A program made the translations under genes and the position numbers. The notes beneath the pieces are model-generated. The model had not been told where the DNA came from, did not search any database, and saw only the letters and a program-made list of their open reading frames with translations. DNA of 64,000 bases from Pseudomonas syringae KCTC 12500 (GTDB lineage Bacteria; Pseudomonadota; Gammaproteobacteria; Pseudomonadales; Pseudomonadaceae): assembly GCF_000507185.2 (NCBI RefSeq), contig NZ_AYTM02000002.1, forward strand, positions 4,437,501 to 4,501,500. Reading direction: 5' to 3'. Below, one piece after another: positions 1 through 10,900 of this stretch; within the stretch, counting starts at the first letter, position 1, and every line of letters begins with the position of its first letter.

Positions 1-3000
1 CGGATTTACCTGCTCGATGCCGCTGGCGAGCGGGTTCCCCAAGGTGTGACCGGCGAACTGTACATCGGCGGCGCGGGGGTTGCGCGTGGCTACCTGAATT
101 TGCCGGAACTGACCCGCGAGCGCTTCATCGACAGCCCGTTCGTGGCCGGTGAGCGGTTGTACCGCACTGGCGATCTGGCCCGCTATCGGGCTGACGGCCA
201 TCTGGAGTTTCTCGGGCGCAACGACTCGCAGGCCAAGCTGCGCGGCCTGCGCCTTGAACTGGGTGAAATCGAGGCGCGTCTGGCCGAGGTTGCCGGTGTG
301 CGTGACAACGTGGTGGTGCTGCGCGAGGACAACGCGGGCGTACCCAGGCTGATTGCCTACTTTCGCGAACAAAGCGGCGCAGCGCTGACGCCCAAAGGCC
401 TGCGCGAGCATCTGCAGCGCAGCCTGCCGGACTACATGATTCCTGCTGCGTTCGTGCGCATGGACGCGCTGCCGCTGACCGCCAATGGCAAGCTGGACCG
501 CATCGCACTGCCCGAGCCGGGGGATGACGCATTCGATCGACACGTTTTCGAAGCCGCGCAAGGCGCGCTGGAAATGGATATTGCGGCCATCTGGGCCGAG
601 GTGCTTGGGGTCGAGCGAGTCGGTCGCCAGGATCACTTTTTTGCACTCGGCGGCCACTCGCTGCTGGTGATGCGCGTGCTGGCCAAGGTTCGTCAGACGC
701 TGCATCTTGAGGTGTCACCCTCAGCCCTGTTTACCGCCCCCGTGCTGCAGCAGTTCGCCGAACGACTGAGCACCGCGCAGCAGGGCAACGCTCGCCCACC
801 GATCACGGCTGTAGAGCGTAGCGGGGCACACACATTGTCATCTGCCCAGCAGCGCCTGTGGTTTCTGGCGCAGATGGAAGGCGGCAATGCGGCCTACCAC
901 ATGCCCTTGAATCTGCGACTGCGCGGGCCGTTGCAAGTGGCCGCGCTGGAGCGCAGTTTCAATCAGCTGGTGGCCCGCCACGAGGCGCTACGCACCACCT
1001 TCTTCGCGGTCGAGGGCGAGGGGCGGCAACGCGTTTGCGCTGCGGAGACGATCATTCCGTTGCCAGTCACCGATTTGCGTGGCGAGCACGATGCCCAGGC
1101 GCGTCTGCTGGCGTTGATCGACGCAGAGGGCAGCAAGCCGTTCGATCTGGCAGTAGGGCCGTTGATGCGCGTCAGCCTGGTCAGGCTGGCCGACGACGAT
1201 CATGTGTTGCTGCTGACCCAGCACCACATCGTCTCGGATGGCTGGTCAATGGGCGTGCTGACCCGTGAACTGGGGCTGCTCTATGAGGCGGCTATTCAGC
1301 AACCGGCCGCGCACGGGCAGTCCCTGCCACTGCCGCCGCTGGCTGTTCAGTATGTGGATTACGCGGCCTGGCAACGCCAGTGGCTGTCCGGCGAGGTACT
1401 GGATGCGCAGCGGCGCTACTGGCGTGAAACCCTGAGCGGTGCACCGCTATTGCTGGAGTTGCCCACCGATCACAAACGTCCGGCCGCCCAGGATTACCGC
1501 GGCGGCTTCGTGCCGCTGGTCTTTGACCGTGCGCTGACAGCACGGCTCCGAGTGTTGGCTACGCAGCAGGGCACCACGTTGTTCATGAACCTGCTGGCGG
1601 CCTGGTCGCTGTTGCTGATGCGCCTGTCGGGGCAAGATGACGTGGTCATCGGTGTGCCCTCGGCGAACCGCAGCCAGCAGGAGCTGGAAGGGCTAATCGG
1701 GTTCTTCGTCAATACCCTGGCCCTGCGCATGACCCGCGCCGGCAGCCCGACGGTGGCCAGCTGGCTGCAACAGGCGCGCAGCGTTGCGCTTGCCGCTCAG
1801 GAACATCAGGACTTGCCGTTCGATCAAGTGGTGGAGTTGCTCAACCCGCCGCGCAGTCTGGCTTACAGCCCGGTGTTTCAGGTGCTGTTCGCCTGGGAGC
1901 AGCATCAGGATTCGGACCTGGAGTTGTCCGGGCTCGAGGTCAGCGTGCTGCAAAGCGTCCAGCCAGTGGCCAAATTCGACCTGCAACTGGCACTCAGCGA
2001 ACGTGACGGACAAATCGTCGGCGGCCTGGAATACGCGTCGGGGCTGTTCGAGCCGGAGACCGTGGTGCAGATGGGCGAATACCTGCGCCGCATCCTCATG
2101 CAGATGGTCGAGGACAGCGAACAGCCGCTGGCGACGCTCGACCTGCTCAACGCCGAGCAGCACCGACGGATCGTCCACGACTGGAACCGCACCGAACGCG
2201 ATACCTCGGCGCAGCCCGATTGTGTCAAACGCTTCGAAGCCTTGGCGCAGCGCACACCCGACGCCGAGGCGTTGCTGGCCGATGAGCGAGCGCTGACTTA
2301 CGCCGAGCTCAATCAGTCTGCCAACCGGTTGGCGAATTACCTGATCGAGCAGGGCGTGAGGCCCGAGCAGCGCGTGGGACTGTGTCTGGAGCGCTCGCCG
2401 CAGATGGTCATCGGCCTGCTGGCCATTCTCAAGACCGGCGCCGCTTATGTGCCGTTCGATCCTGCATACCCGGTCGAGCGTCTGGCGTTCATGTTCGCGG
2501 ATGCCGCACCGAGCCTGCTGCTGACCCAGACTGCACTGCGTGCCGGTCTGCCGCCGTTGCCCGACACGCTGCCGATCTGCTGCCTCGACGTGGAAGCGCA
2601 GCGCTGGTCTGGGTATTCCGAGGCCAACCCGCAAGTCCCCGTCAGCCCCGGCAACCTGGCTTACGTGCTCTACACCTCCGGTTCGACCGGGCGGCCCAAG
2701 GGCGTGGCGCACAGTCGTGCGGCGCTGGATAACCTGATCGCCTGGCAACTGGAAAAGACGCCTGTTTCACAACGCGTGCTGCAATTTGCATCGTTGAATT
2801 TCGACGTGTCGTTTCAGGAAATCTGCAGCACGCTGTGCCAGGGTGGCAGCCTGGTGCTGATGAGCGAGGCCGGCCGCAAAGATCTCGCCGCGCTGCGCCC
2901 GACGCTGGTGGCCGAAGATGTACAACGGGCGTTTCTGCCGTTTGCCGTGCTTCAGCAACTGGCCAGCCTCACTGAAGCCGAGGCGTCGGTGCCGATGCCT

Positions 3001-6000
3001 TTGCCAAAGGGCGGCTGCGAAATCATCACTGCTGGCGAGGCGTTGCTCGTCAATGACGAACTGCGTGCCTTTGTCTGCGGCCTTGGCGGTGCGCAACTGC
3101 ACAACCAGTACGGCCCGACCGAAACCCACGTGGTCAGCCAGTTCAGCCTGAACTGTGATCAGGCCGGGCAGTGGCCGGACGCGCCGCCGATTGGCCGGCC
3201 CATCGCCAATGCGCGTTTGTATGTGCTGGACGGCGACCTGAACCCGGTACCGGTCGGTGTGGCGGGCGAGTTGTATATCGCCGGAGCCTGCCTGGCCCGT
3301 GGTTATCTGAATCGTCCAGACTTGAGCGCCGAACGCTTCCTGCCGGACCCGTTCAACTCGCAGCCCGGTGCGCGTATGTACCGCAGCGGTGACCTGGCGC
3401 GGTTCGCGGCTGACGGCAACGTTCACTACCTGGGACGCATCGACCAGCAGGTAAAGTTGCGCGGCTTTCGCGTCGAACTGGGCGAGATAGACAGCCTTCT
3501 GCACCAGCAACCCGGTGTGCGGGAAGCGGTGGTGCTGCTGCGCGAAGATGTGCCGGGCGACAAGCGTCTGGTGGCCTATGTGGTAGGGCCTGCAACCGCC
3601 GAAACACTGTGTGCCGAGCTGCACCGCCACCTGCCGGAACACATGGTGCCGACGGCCTGGGTGGCGCTGGCGCAGTTGCCGCTGACCCGTAACGGCAAGC
3701 TCGACCGTCAGGCGCTGCCAGTGCCAGAGCGGCAGGCCGCCAGTGCCTATGTGGCACCGCGCGACGAGACCGAGCGGCAGATGGTGTGTATCTGGGCCGA
3801 GGTGCTCAAGTGCCAGCAGGTCGGCATTCACGACAACTTTTTCGAACTGGGCGGGCATTCGCTGCTGGCCACGCGAATGATCTACATGATCAACCAGCGC
3901 ATGGGCGCGCAGCTGTCCCTGAGCAGCCTGTTCAAGACGCCGGTGCTGATGGACATGGCCGAGCAGGTGCGGCTCGGGCGGAGTGACGGGCCTTCGCTCG
4001 ACACACCCTTTGCCCCGATTGAAGCCGATCGCAGCGCACGTTACGCGCCGTTTCCGCTGACCGATATCCAGCAGGCGTACTGGTTTGGCCGCGAAGCATC
4101 GGTCAGCCTCGGCGGGGTCAGTGCCCATGGCTATGAAGAACTGCGCATCCCCGGCCTCGACGTGCCACGTTTCGAGCAGGCGCTGAACCGCATGATCCAG
4201 CGGCACGACATGCTGCGCGTGGTGTTCCTTGGCGATGGCACGCAGCAGGTCCTCGACAGCGTGCCTATCTATCACATGCCACGCAACGATCTGCGCGGCC
4301 TGTCTGCCGACGCCGCGCAGCAGGCCCTGCAAGTCACCCGCGAACGTCAATCCCATCAGGTGCTGGACGCCAGTCGCTGGCCGTTGTTCGAGTTCAGTCT
4401 GTCGTTGCTCGATGAGGACATCAGCCATCTGCACATCAGCCTTGACGCCCTGATCGTCGACGCCGCGAGTACGCAGATTCTGGCGCGCGAGCTGATGGCG
4501 TTTTATGCCGACCCGCAGTTGCAACTGCCCGAAGCGGGGCTGACCTTTCGCGATTACGTGCTGGCCGAGCAGCGCTTGCGCAATGACAGCCGCTACGCAC
4601 AGGCACTGGACTACTGGCGCGAGAAGGTTGCCACGCTGGCACCTGCGCCGGACCTGCCGCTGGTGTGCCAGCCGGAAAGTATCAGCCAGCCGCACTTTAC
4701 CCGCCGCGACCGCGAGCTTTCAGCGCTGCAGTGGTCAAGGCTCAAGGAACTCGCCAGGCAATTTGCCGTGACGCCATCGGTGATGCTGCTGACCGCGTTC
4801 AGCGAGGTGCTGGCGCTGTGGAGTCGGCAGCCGCGCTTCACGTTGAGCCTGCCGCTGTTCAACCGCATGCCGCTGCACCCGGATGTTGATGAGATCATTG
4901 GTGACTTCACCTCGCTGGTCTTGCTTGAAGTCAGTCTCGACGGGGCCGTGAGTTTCATCGACAAGGCGCGTGCCGTGCAGGCACGGTTGTGGCAAGACAT
5001 CGACCATTCGGTGGTCAGCGGCGTGCGGGTGCTGCGTGAACTGTCCCAGGCCCGAGGCGTGCAGCAGACCGCCATGCCGATCGTGTTCAACAGCACCTTG
5101 TCGGAAGCCGCGCCTGAACTGGCCGAATTCAACCTTGCCGACGCATTGAATGCCGAGCATATGCACAGCATCACCCAAACCCCGCAGGTCTGGCTTGACC
5201 ACACGTTGCTGGAGCTGGAAGGGCGCCTGCTGTTCAACTGGGACAGCATCGACGAGTTGTTTCCGCAAGGCCTGATCGAGCAGATGTTCGTCGCCTACAA
5301 CGCGCTGCTGGATCGCCTGCTGGACGCCGATGCCTGGAACGCTGGCACGGTGGAGCTGATACCGCGGGCGCGCTTGCCGGTGCCCGAGGCCAGCCCCGCC
5401 GACTCGGCGCTGATGCACGAGCTGTTCGATCGCCAGGCACTCGCTGCCCCGGATGCGCTGGCGGTCATTGGCACCCAGCGTCAGTTGAGTTATCGGCAGC
5501 TGCGAGCCGAAGCGCGACAACTGGCGGCGCGGCTTCAGCGTCGCGGCGTGGTGCCTGATCAACTGGTCGCGGTGGTCATGGAACGTGGCTGGGAACAGGT
5601 CGTCGCGACGCTGGCGATCCAGTACGCCGGCGGGGCCTACCTGCCGCTCGACCCGGCGCTGCCGACCGAGCGTCTGGAGCACATCCTGCAACGTGCCGAA
5701 GCCAGCCTGGCGCTGACTCAGCCGACACTGCTGCAACGTGTCGAGTGGCCCGCGCAGGTCCAGGTGATCAGCGTGAGCGACCCGATCGTTGCCGACGATG
5801 GCCTTTCCGATCAATCCGAATTACACGCCGTGCATCTCACTCCGGACGATCTGGCCTATGTGATCTACACCTCGGGCTCGACCGGCCTGCCCAAGGGCGT
5901 GGTCATCGATCATCGCGGTGCGGTGAATACGCTGCTCGATATCAACCGGCGCTTTGCCGTCGGCGCTGCGGATAGGGTGCTGGCGGTTTCGTCGTTGAGT

Positions 6001-7986
6001 TTCGACCTGTCGGTCTATGACTTCTTCGGCACGCTGGCCGCTGGCGCAGCGGTGGTGCTGCTCGAACCGCAGCAAGCCCTCGACCCGGCGCACTGGCTGA
6101 CGCTGATCGAGCGGCATCAGGTCAGCCTGTGGAATTCGGTGCCAGCCTTGTTCGGCATGTTGCTGGAGTATGTGCAAAGCGAGCGCAGCGCGTTGCTGTC
6201 GTGCCTGCGCGTGGCGATGCTGTCAGGCGACTGGATTCCCCTGACGCTGCCCGAGCGTGCCTGGGCGCTGCAGCCGGCGTTGCAACTGGTCAGCCTTGGC
6301 GGGGCGACCGAAGCGTCCATCTGGTCGATCCAGTATCCGCTGCAGCAGGTCGACCCCGCGTGGCGCAGTATTCCCTATGGCAAGGCGCTGGATCACCAGC
6401 GCTTCTATGTGCTGGATGACGCCTTGCAGGTTCGCCCGACATGGGTGGCTGGCCAGTTGTATATCGGCGGTATCGGCCTGGCCAAGGGCTATTGGCGTGA
6501 TGAAGCCCTGAGTGCCGGCAGTTTCTTCGCCCACCCGCTGACCGGCGAACGTCTGTACCGGACCGGCGACCTGGGGCGCTGGCTGCCCGACGGCAATATC
6601 GAGTTTCTTGGGCGTGAAGACACCCAGGTCAAGGTCCAGGGGCACCGCATCGAGCTGGGCGAGATCGAAGCGGCGCTCAATCGCCATCCCGGCGTACAGA
6701 GCGCCGTGGTGCGGGTGCTCGGCGAAGCGCTGGGCGAGAAGCGGCTTGCGGGCTACGTACTAAAGGCCGATCCCTCGTTGCAGGCCAGTGATTTTGTCCA
6801 GTACCTGGCAGACAAACTGCCGGCCTACATGGTGCCGACGTCGTTTACCTTCGTGCAGGAATGGCCGCTGTCGGCCAACGGCAAGGTCGACAAGAAACGC
6901 CTGCCGGAGCCGTCGCAGGTTCAGGACGCCGGCCCGGCGCTGGAAGTGGAGGGGCCACAGGAGCAACAACTGATGATGATCGTGCAGGGCGTGCTCAAGC
7001 GCCCGTCGATCGCTGCCGACGCCAATTTGCTCAACCTGGGCGCCACCTCGATCGACATTGTCAGGATCAGCAATGCGCTGTCCGGCGAACTGCAGTTCCG
7101 TCCCAACGTTGCGCAACTGCTGGCGCAGCCGACGCTGCTCAATCTGCTCGGCATGTACCGCCGGAATCTGGCCGACGGCAGTGTGGTCGACAGCGTTCGG
7201 CAGCGCGCGGGTTCGCCTGAGCAGGTGATCGAGGATCCGCAGCAGCGGGCGCGCTTCAAGGCCGACCAGCGCGGTCGGCGGACTTTCACCTCAGAGGTTG
7301 CGGCGCTGAATCTTGCGCGTCCGGATGATCCGGCGTTCGCGCGACGCTTCAGCGATTACCGCTCGGTACGCCAATTCGCTGAGGGGCCCATTCCGACCGA
7401 AGCGTTTGCCGGATTACTGGCCAGCCTGGCGCAGGGGCAACTGCACGGCGAGGTTAAATACCAGTTTCCGTCCGCAGGCGGTCTGTACCCGATCCAGTGC
7501 TACCTGTATGTCAAACCGCAGCGGGTCACCGGCGTTGCTGCAGGCGCCTATTACTACGACCCGGTTGAGCACCGCCTGCTGATGCTCGACAGCGAGCCGC
7601 TCGACCCGGACACCTACGATTATTTCGTCAACCGCCCGGTGTATGAAAACGCCGCGTTCTCGCTGTTCTTCATCGCCGACATGGCCGCGATCCGGCCGCT
7701 GTATGGCGAGCGCAGTCGCGACTTCTGTCATATCGAAGCCGGTGGCATGGCGCAATTGCTGACCATGACGGCGGTGGAGCAGGGCCTTGGCCTGTGTGGC
7801 ATGGGCTCGCTCGAAGAGCAGCAATTGTCGGCCCTGTTCGACCTGGGACCGAATCATCAGTTGATCTACTCGATGGTGGGCGGCCTGCGCACTGCCGACG
7901 AACAACGCCGCGCGCAGGTCGAGGCGTTCGCTTCTGCCGCCGATCAAACGGACGACGCCAGCGACATGGAGGAGATAGAGATATGA
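1..7986 (+). CDS. Nonribosomal peptide synthetase, 5'-truncated: A(partial)-PCP-C-A(Pro-like)-PCP-Cy-A(Cys)-PCP-Ox
   Basis: The reading frame is open from base 1, so the gene starts upstream of the window; residues here count from base 1. Domains in order: the end of an A domain (1-170); PCP (Ser220); C (about 279-720, HHIVSDG at 408); A (about 740-1245, core FDVS at 935); PCP (Ser1287); heterocyclisation domain (about 1350-1785, FPLTDIQQAY at 1351, DALIVDAAS at 1482, matching the Cy DxxxxDxxS motif); A (about 1805-2305); PCP (Ser2350); and a SagB/nitroreductase-like FMN oxidase (about 2420-2640). By hand alignment to GrsA the last A domain reads DLYNMSLIW, the classical cysteine code, so a thiazoline that is oxidised to a thiazole is expected. 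The middle A domain reads DVQFIAQVV, close to proline codes. The first A domain lacks its code region. The stop overlaps the next gene by ATGA. The product is not recognised. Confidence 0.95.
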   Translation, partial: RIYLLDAAGERVPQGVTGELYIGGAGVARGYLNLPELTRERFIDSPFVAGERLYRTGDLARYRADGHLEFLGRNDSQAKLRGLRLELGEIEARLAEVAGVRDNVVVLREDNAGVPRLIAYFREQSGAALTPKGLREHLQRSLPDYMIPAAFVRMDALPLTANGKLDRIALPEPGDDAFDRHVFEAAQGALEMDIAAIWAEVLGVERVGRQDHFFALGGHSLLVMRVLAKVRQTLHLEVSPSALFTAPVLQQFAERLSTAQQGNARPPITAVERSGAHTLSSAQQRLWFLAQMEGGNAAYHMPLNLRLRGPLQVAALERSFNQLVARHEALRTTFFAVEGEGRQRVCAAETIIPLPVTDLRGEHDAQARLLALIDAEGSKPFDLAVGPLMRVSLVRLADDDHVLLLTQHHIVSDGWSMGVLTRELGLLYEAAIQQPAAHGQSLPLPPLAVQYVDYAAWQRQWLSGEVLDAQRRYWRETLSGAPLLLELPTDHKRPAAQDYRGGFVPLVFDRALTARLRVLATQQGTTLFMNLLAAWSLLLMRLSGQDDVVIGVPSANRSQQELEGLIGFFVNTLALRMTRAGSPTVASWLQQARSVALAAQEHQDLPFDQVVELLNPPRSLAYSPVFQVLFAWEQHQDSDLELSGLEVSVLQSVQPVAKFDLQLALSERDGQIVGGLEYASGLFEPETVVQMGEYLRRILMQMVEDSEQPLATLDLLNAEQHRRIVHDWNRTERDTSAQPDCVKRFEALAQRTPDAEALLADERALTYAELNQSANRLANYLIEQGVRPEQRVGLCLERSPQMVIGLLAILKTGAAYVPFDPAYPVERLAFMFADAAPSLLLTQTALRAGLPPLPDTLPICCLDVEAQRWSGYSEANPQVPVSPGNLAYVLYTSGSTGRPKGVAHSRAALDNLIAWQLEKTPVSQRVLQFASLNFDVSFQEICSTLCQGGSLVLMSEAGRKDLAALRPTLVAEDVQRAFLPFAVLQQLASLTEAEASVPMPLPKGGCEIITAGEALLVNDELRAFVCGLGGAQLHNQYGPTETHVVSQFSLNCDQAGQWPDAPPIGRPIANARLYVLDGDLNPVPVGVAGELYIAGACLARGYLNRPDLSAERFLPDPFNSQPGARMYRSGDLARFAADGNVHYLGRIDQQVKLRGFRVELGEIDSLLHQQPGVREAVVLLREDVPGDKRLVAYVVGPATAETLCAELHRHLPEHMVPTAWVALAQLPLTRNGKLDRQALPVPERQAASAYVAPRDETERQMVCIWAEVLKCQQVGIHDNFFELGGHSLLATRMIYMINQRMGAQLSLSSLFKTPVLMDMAEQVRLGRSDGPSLDTPFAPIEADRSARYAPFPLTDIQQAYWFGREASVSLGGVSAHGYEELRIPGLDVPRFEQALNRMIQRHDMLRVVFLGDGTQQVLDSVPIYHMPRNDLRGLSADAAQQALQVTRERQSHQVLDASRWPLFEFSLSLLDEDISHLHISLDALIVDAASTQILARELMAFYADPQLQLPEAGLTFRDYVLAEQRLRNDSRYAQALDYWREKVATLAPAPDLPLVCQPESISQPHFTRRDRELSALQWSRLKELARQFAVTPSVMLLTAFSEVLALWSRQPRFTLSLPLFNRMPLHPDVDEIIGDFTSLVLLEVSLDGAVSFIDKARAVQARLWQDIDHSVVSGVRVLRELSQARGVQQTAMPIVFNSTLSEAAPELAEFNLADALNAEHMHSITQTPQVWLDHTLLELEGRLLFNWDSIDELFPQGLIEQMFVAYNALLDRLLDADAWNAGTVELIPRARLPVPEASPADSALMHELFDRQALAAPDALAVIGTQRQLSYRQLRAEARQLAARLQRRGVVPDQLVAVVMERGWEQVVATLAIQYAGGAYLPLDPALPTERLEHILQRAEASLALTQPTLLQRVEWPAQVQVISVSDPIVADDGLSDQSELHAVHLTPDDLAYVIYTSGSTGLPKGVVIDHRGAVNTLLDINRRFAVGAADRVLAVSSLSFDLSVYDFFGTLAAGAAVVLLEPQQALDPAHWLTLIERHQVSLWNSVPALFGMLLEYVQSERSALLSCLRVAMLSGDWIPLTLPERAWALQPALQLVSLGGATEASIWSIQYPLQQVDPAWRSIPYGKALDHQRFYVLDDALQVRPTWVAGQLYIGGIGLAKGYWRDEALSAGSFFAHPLTGERLYRTGDLGRWLPDGNIEFLGREDTQVKVQGHRIELGEIEAALNRHPGVQSAVVRVLGEALGEKRLAGYVLKADPSLQASDFVQYLADKLPAYMVPTSFTFVQEWPLSANGKVDKKRLPEPSQVQDAGPALEVEGPQEQQLMMIVQGVLKRPSIAADANLLNLGATSIDIVRISNALSGELQFRPNVAQLLAQPTLLNLLGMYRRNLADGSVVDSVRQRAGSPEQVIEDPQQRARFKADQRGRRTFTSEVAALNLARPDDPAFARRFSDYRSVRQFAEGPIPTEAFAGLLASLAQGQLHGEVKYQFPSAGGLYPIQCYLYVKPQRVTGVAAGAYYYDPVEHRLLMLDSEPLDPDTYDYFVNRPVYENAAFSLFFIADMAAIRPLYGERSRDFCHIEAGGMAQLLTMTAVEQGLGLCGMGSLEEQQLSALFDLGPNHQLIYSMVGGLRTADEQRRAQVEAFASAADQTDDASDMEEIEI

Positions 7987-10900
7987 ATGCCTATCAATTG
8001 CTGGAGTTGTTCGGTCGCCACGCGGTGGTGCTTGAAGTGGACGGCGACAAACTGCGCTGCAAGGCGCCGCGCGGGTTTCTGAATGACGAGATGTTGCAGG
8101 CGCTCAAGCAGCACAAGGCAGAACTGATTGCCTTGCTGAGCGGCACCGACCCCGCCGCGATTCCTCGGCGTGCTGCCGGGCAAACGGCTGTTCCGCTGTC
8201 GTTTTCACAACGCCAGCTGTGGTTTCTCGATCAGATGGAACCGGGCAATGCGTTCTATAACGTGCCCACTGCGGTGCTGCTGAAAGGCGCGCTGGATGTG
8301 CCGGTGCTGGAGCGGGCGCTGAACGAATTGATCATGCGCCATGAAATATTGCGCACCACGTTTGCCAGCGTGGACGGCGAGCCACGGCAGCTCGTGCACC
8401 CGGCGATGCCGCTGGTGATGCCAAGTGTCGACCTGCGTGACCTGTCGCCTACAGCGCGCGATGCGCGCGTCAGCATGGCGGTGGAGCAGGAGGCCAAAGC
8501 GCCGTTTGACCTGGCCAGCGGCCCGTTGCTGCGGGCCTCGCTGCTGCGCCTGGCCGATGAGGAATACCTCTGGCTGTACAGCGTGCACCACATCATCGCC
8601 GATGGCTGGTCGATGGGCGTGATCCTTCAGGAAGTGACTACCGTGTATGGCGATTTCCTGCGCGGTCAGGCGTCCAGTCTGGCGCCTCTGGCGGTGCAGT
8701 ACGCCGATTACGCCTGCTGGCAGCAACAGCGGCTGAGCGACGAGGCGCTGGCCGGGCAACTGGAGTTCTGGCAGCGCACGCTGGCCGACGCGCCGCCGCT
8801 GCTCGACATGCCTGCCGACCGGCCACGTCCGACCGTGCAGCGCTACGTTGGGGCGACCTTCAGCTCGACGGTCGACGGCACCACCTTGCGTGCGCTCAAT
8901 GCGCTGGCCAGACAGACCCAAGGCACGCTGTTCAACGTGCTGATCGGCGCGCTGTCGGTCCTGCTCTGGCGCCACAGCGGTCAGCGGGACCTGTGCATCG
9001 GTACGCCATTCGCCAACCGCAGCCGTCCAGAAATCGAGCCGCTGATCGGCCATTTCGTCAACACTCAAGTGATTCGCCAGCGTCTCGATCCGCAGCAGAC
9101 CTTTGCCGAGCTGTTGCGCGAAGTGCGCACCACTCTGCTGGATGTCCATGCGCATCAGGACGTGCCTTTCGACCGCGTGGTGGAGGCCGTCAACCCGCCG
9201 CGCGATACCGCGTATTCGCCTCTGTTTCAGGTGATGATGGTGTTGCAGAACACCCCAGGCAACGCCGCACAGATGCAGGGCCTGAGCATGACCCCATACG
9301 GCACCGGGAGCGCCACGGCCAAGTTCGACCTGGCGTTCGAATGGGTCGAGCGCGACGGTGTGCTGAGCCTGCTGGTGGAATACAACACCGACCTGTTCGA
9401 CCAGACCAGCATCGAGCGCCTGAGCGGGCATTATCGTCAGTTGCTGGAGCAGGTGGCGCTGAACCCCAAGCAGCCTGTCGGCGCACTGACGCTGATCAGC
9501 GATGCCGAACGCGAACAGATACTGCATGCGTGGAACAGCCCGGCACCGCTGGCTCAGCCCGTCGACTGCGTGCATCGCCTGATCGAGGCTCAGGTCACGC
9601 GTCGGCAGGCCGAGTGTGCGGTCATCTTCGAAGGTCGATCGCTGAGCTACAGCCAGCTCAACAGTGAGGCCAACCGCCTGGCGCGTCACTTGCTCACCCT
9701 CGGCGTCGGCCCGGATGTGCGCGTGGCGGTGTGTATCGAACGTTCGCTGGAATTGCCGGTGGCCGTGCTGGCGGTGCTCAAGGCCGGGGGCGCCTATGTG
9801 CCACTGGACCCGGATTATCCATCGGGTCGCCTGCGGCATATTCTCGATGACACGTCCCCGGTGGTGCTGCTGGCCCAAGGGCCGACGCGCAAGATCCTGC
9901 GCGAGGCCCTGCAAGGCGCGGACTGTGAAGTGCCGATCCTCGACGTGCAGGCCGATGCCGTGCTTTGGGCCGAGTGCCCGTCGGACAATCCGCAGCCGCA
10001 GCGTGTCGGTGTGAACGCCGACCATCTGGCGTATGTGCTGTACACCTCCGGCACCACCGGGCTGCCCAAGGGGGCGATGGTCACGCATCGCGGGCTGAGC
10101 AACCTGCTGCTGTGGTGTCAGCAATTCTGCGGCGAACACGGGAGCATGCTGCACAAGATTCCATTCGGTTTCGACGCCTCGGCCTGGGAGATTTTCTGGC
10201 CGTTGCTTACCGGGGGCAGGCTGGTCATCGCCCGTCCCGGCGGGCATTTCGAACCCGGCTACCTGGCGCAGGTGGTGCGCGAACAAAGCGTCACCGCGAT
10301 GGTGTTCGTGCCGGCCATGTTGCAACTGTTTCTGGAGGTCGAAGAGGTCAGCGCCTGTCTCTCCCTGAAGGATGTGTTCAGTGGCGGTGGGGAGCTGTCG
10401 CCCGCAGTCGCCAGGCTGTTTCAGGAGCGTCTGCCGCATGCCCGCCTGCACAACGTCTATGGTCCGACCGAAACCACAGTGATCAGCAGTGTCTGGACGC
10501 TGGAGCCTGGTGCTGACGTTCCGCCACGCCAATTGCCCATCGGCCGACCCATTGCCAACACCCGTTTTTACGTGCTCGACGAGCGTGATGCGCCGGTGCC
10601 GGCCGGGGTCACCGGTCAGTTGCACATTGGTGGTGTCGGCGTTGCACGGGGTTATCTGGGGCAGGACGAGCTCACCGCCGAACGGTTTATCGACAACCCC
10701 TTCGTTGCCGGTGACCGGCTGTACCGCAGCGGCGATCTGGCGCGTTATCGCCCGGACGGTCAGTTGGAGTTTCTCGGTCGCAACGACTTTCAGGTCAAGC
10801 TGCGCGGCATTCGCCTGGAACTGAGTGAAATCGAAGCGCGGCTGGACCTGTTCCCCGGTATTCGCACCAGTGTGGCGTTGATCGTCGGTGATACGGCGCA

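Noticed and set aside
2767..4695. A long minus-strand frame opposite the first NRPS gene
   Set aside because: It has no recognisable protein features and fully overlaps a well-supported synthetase module.
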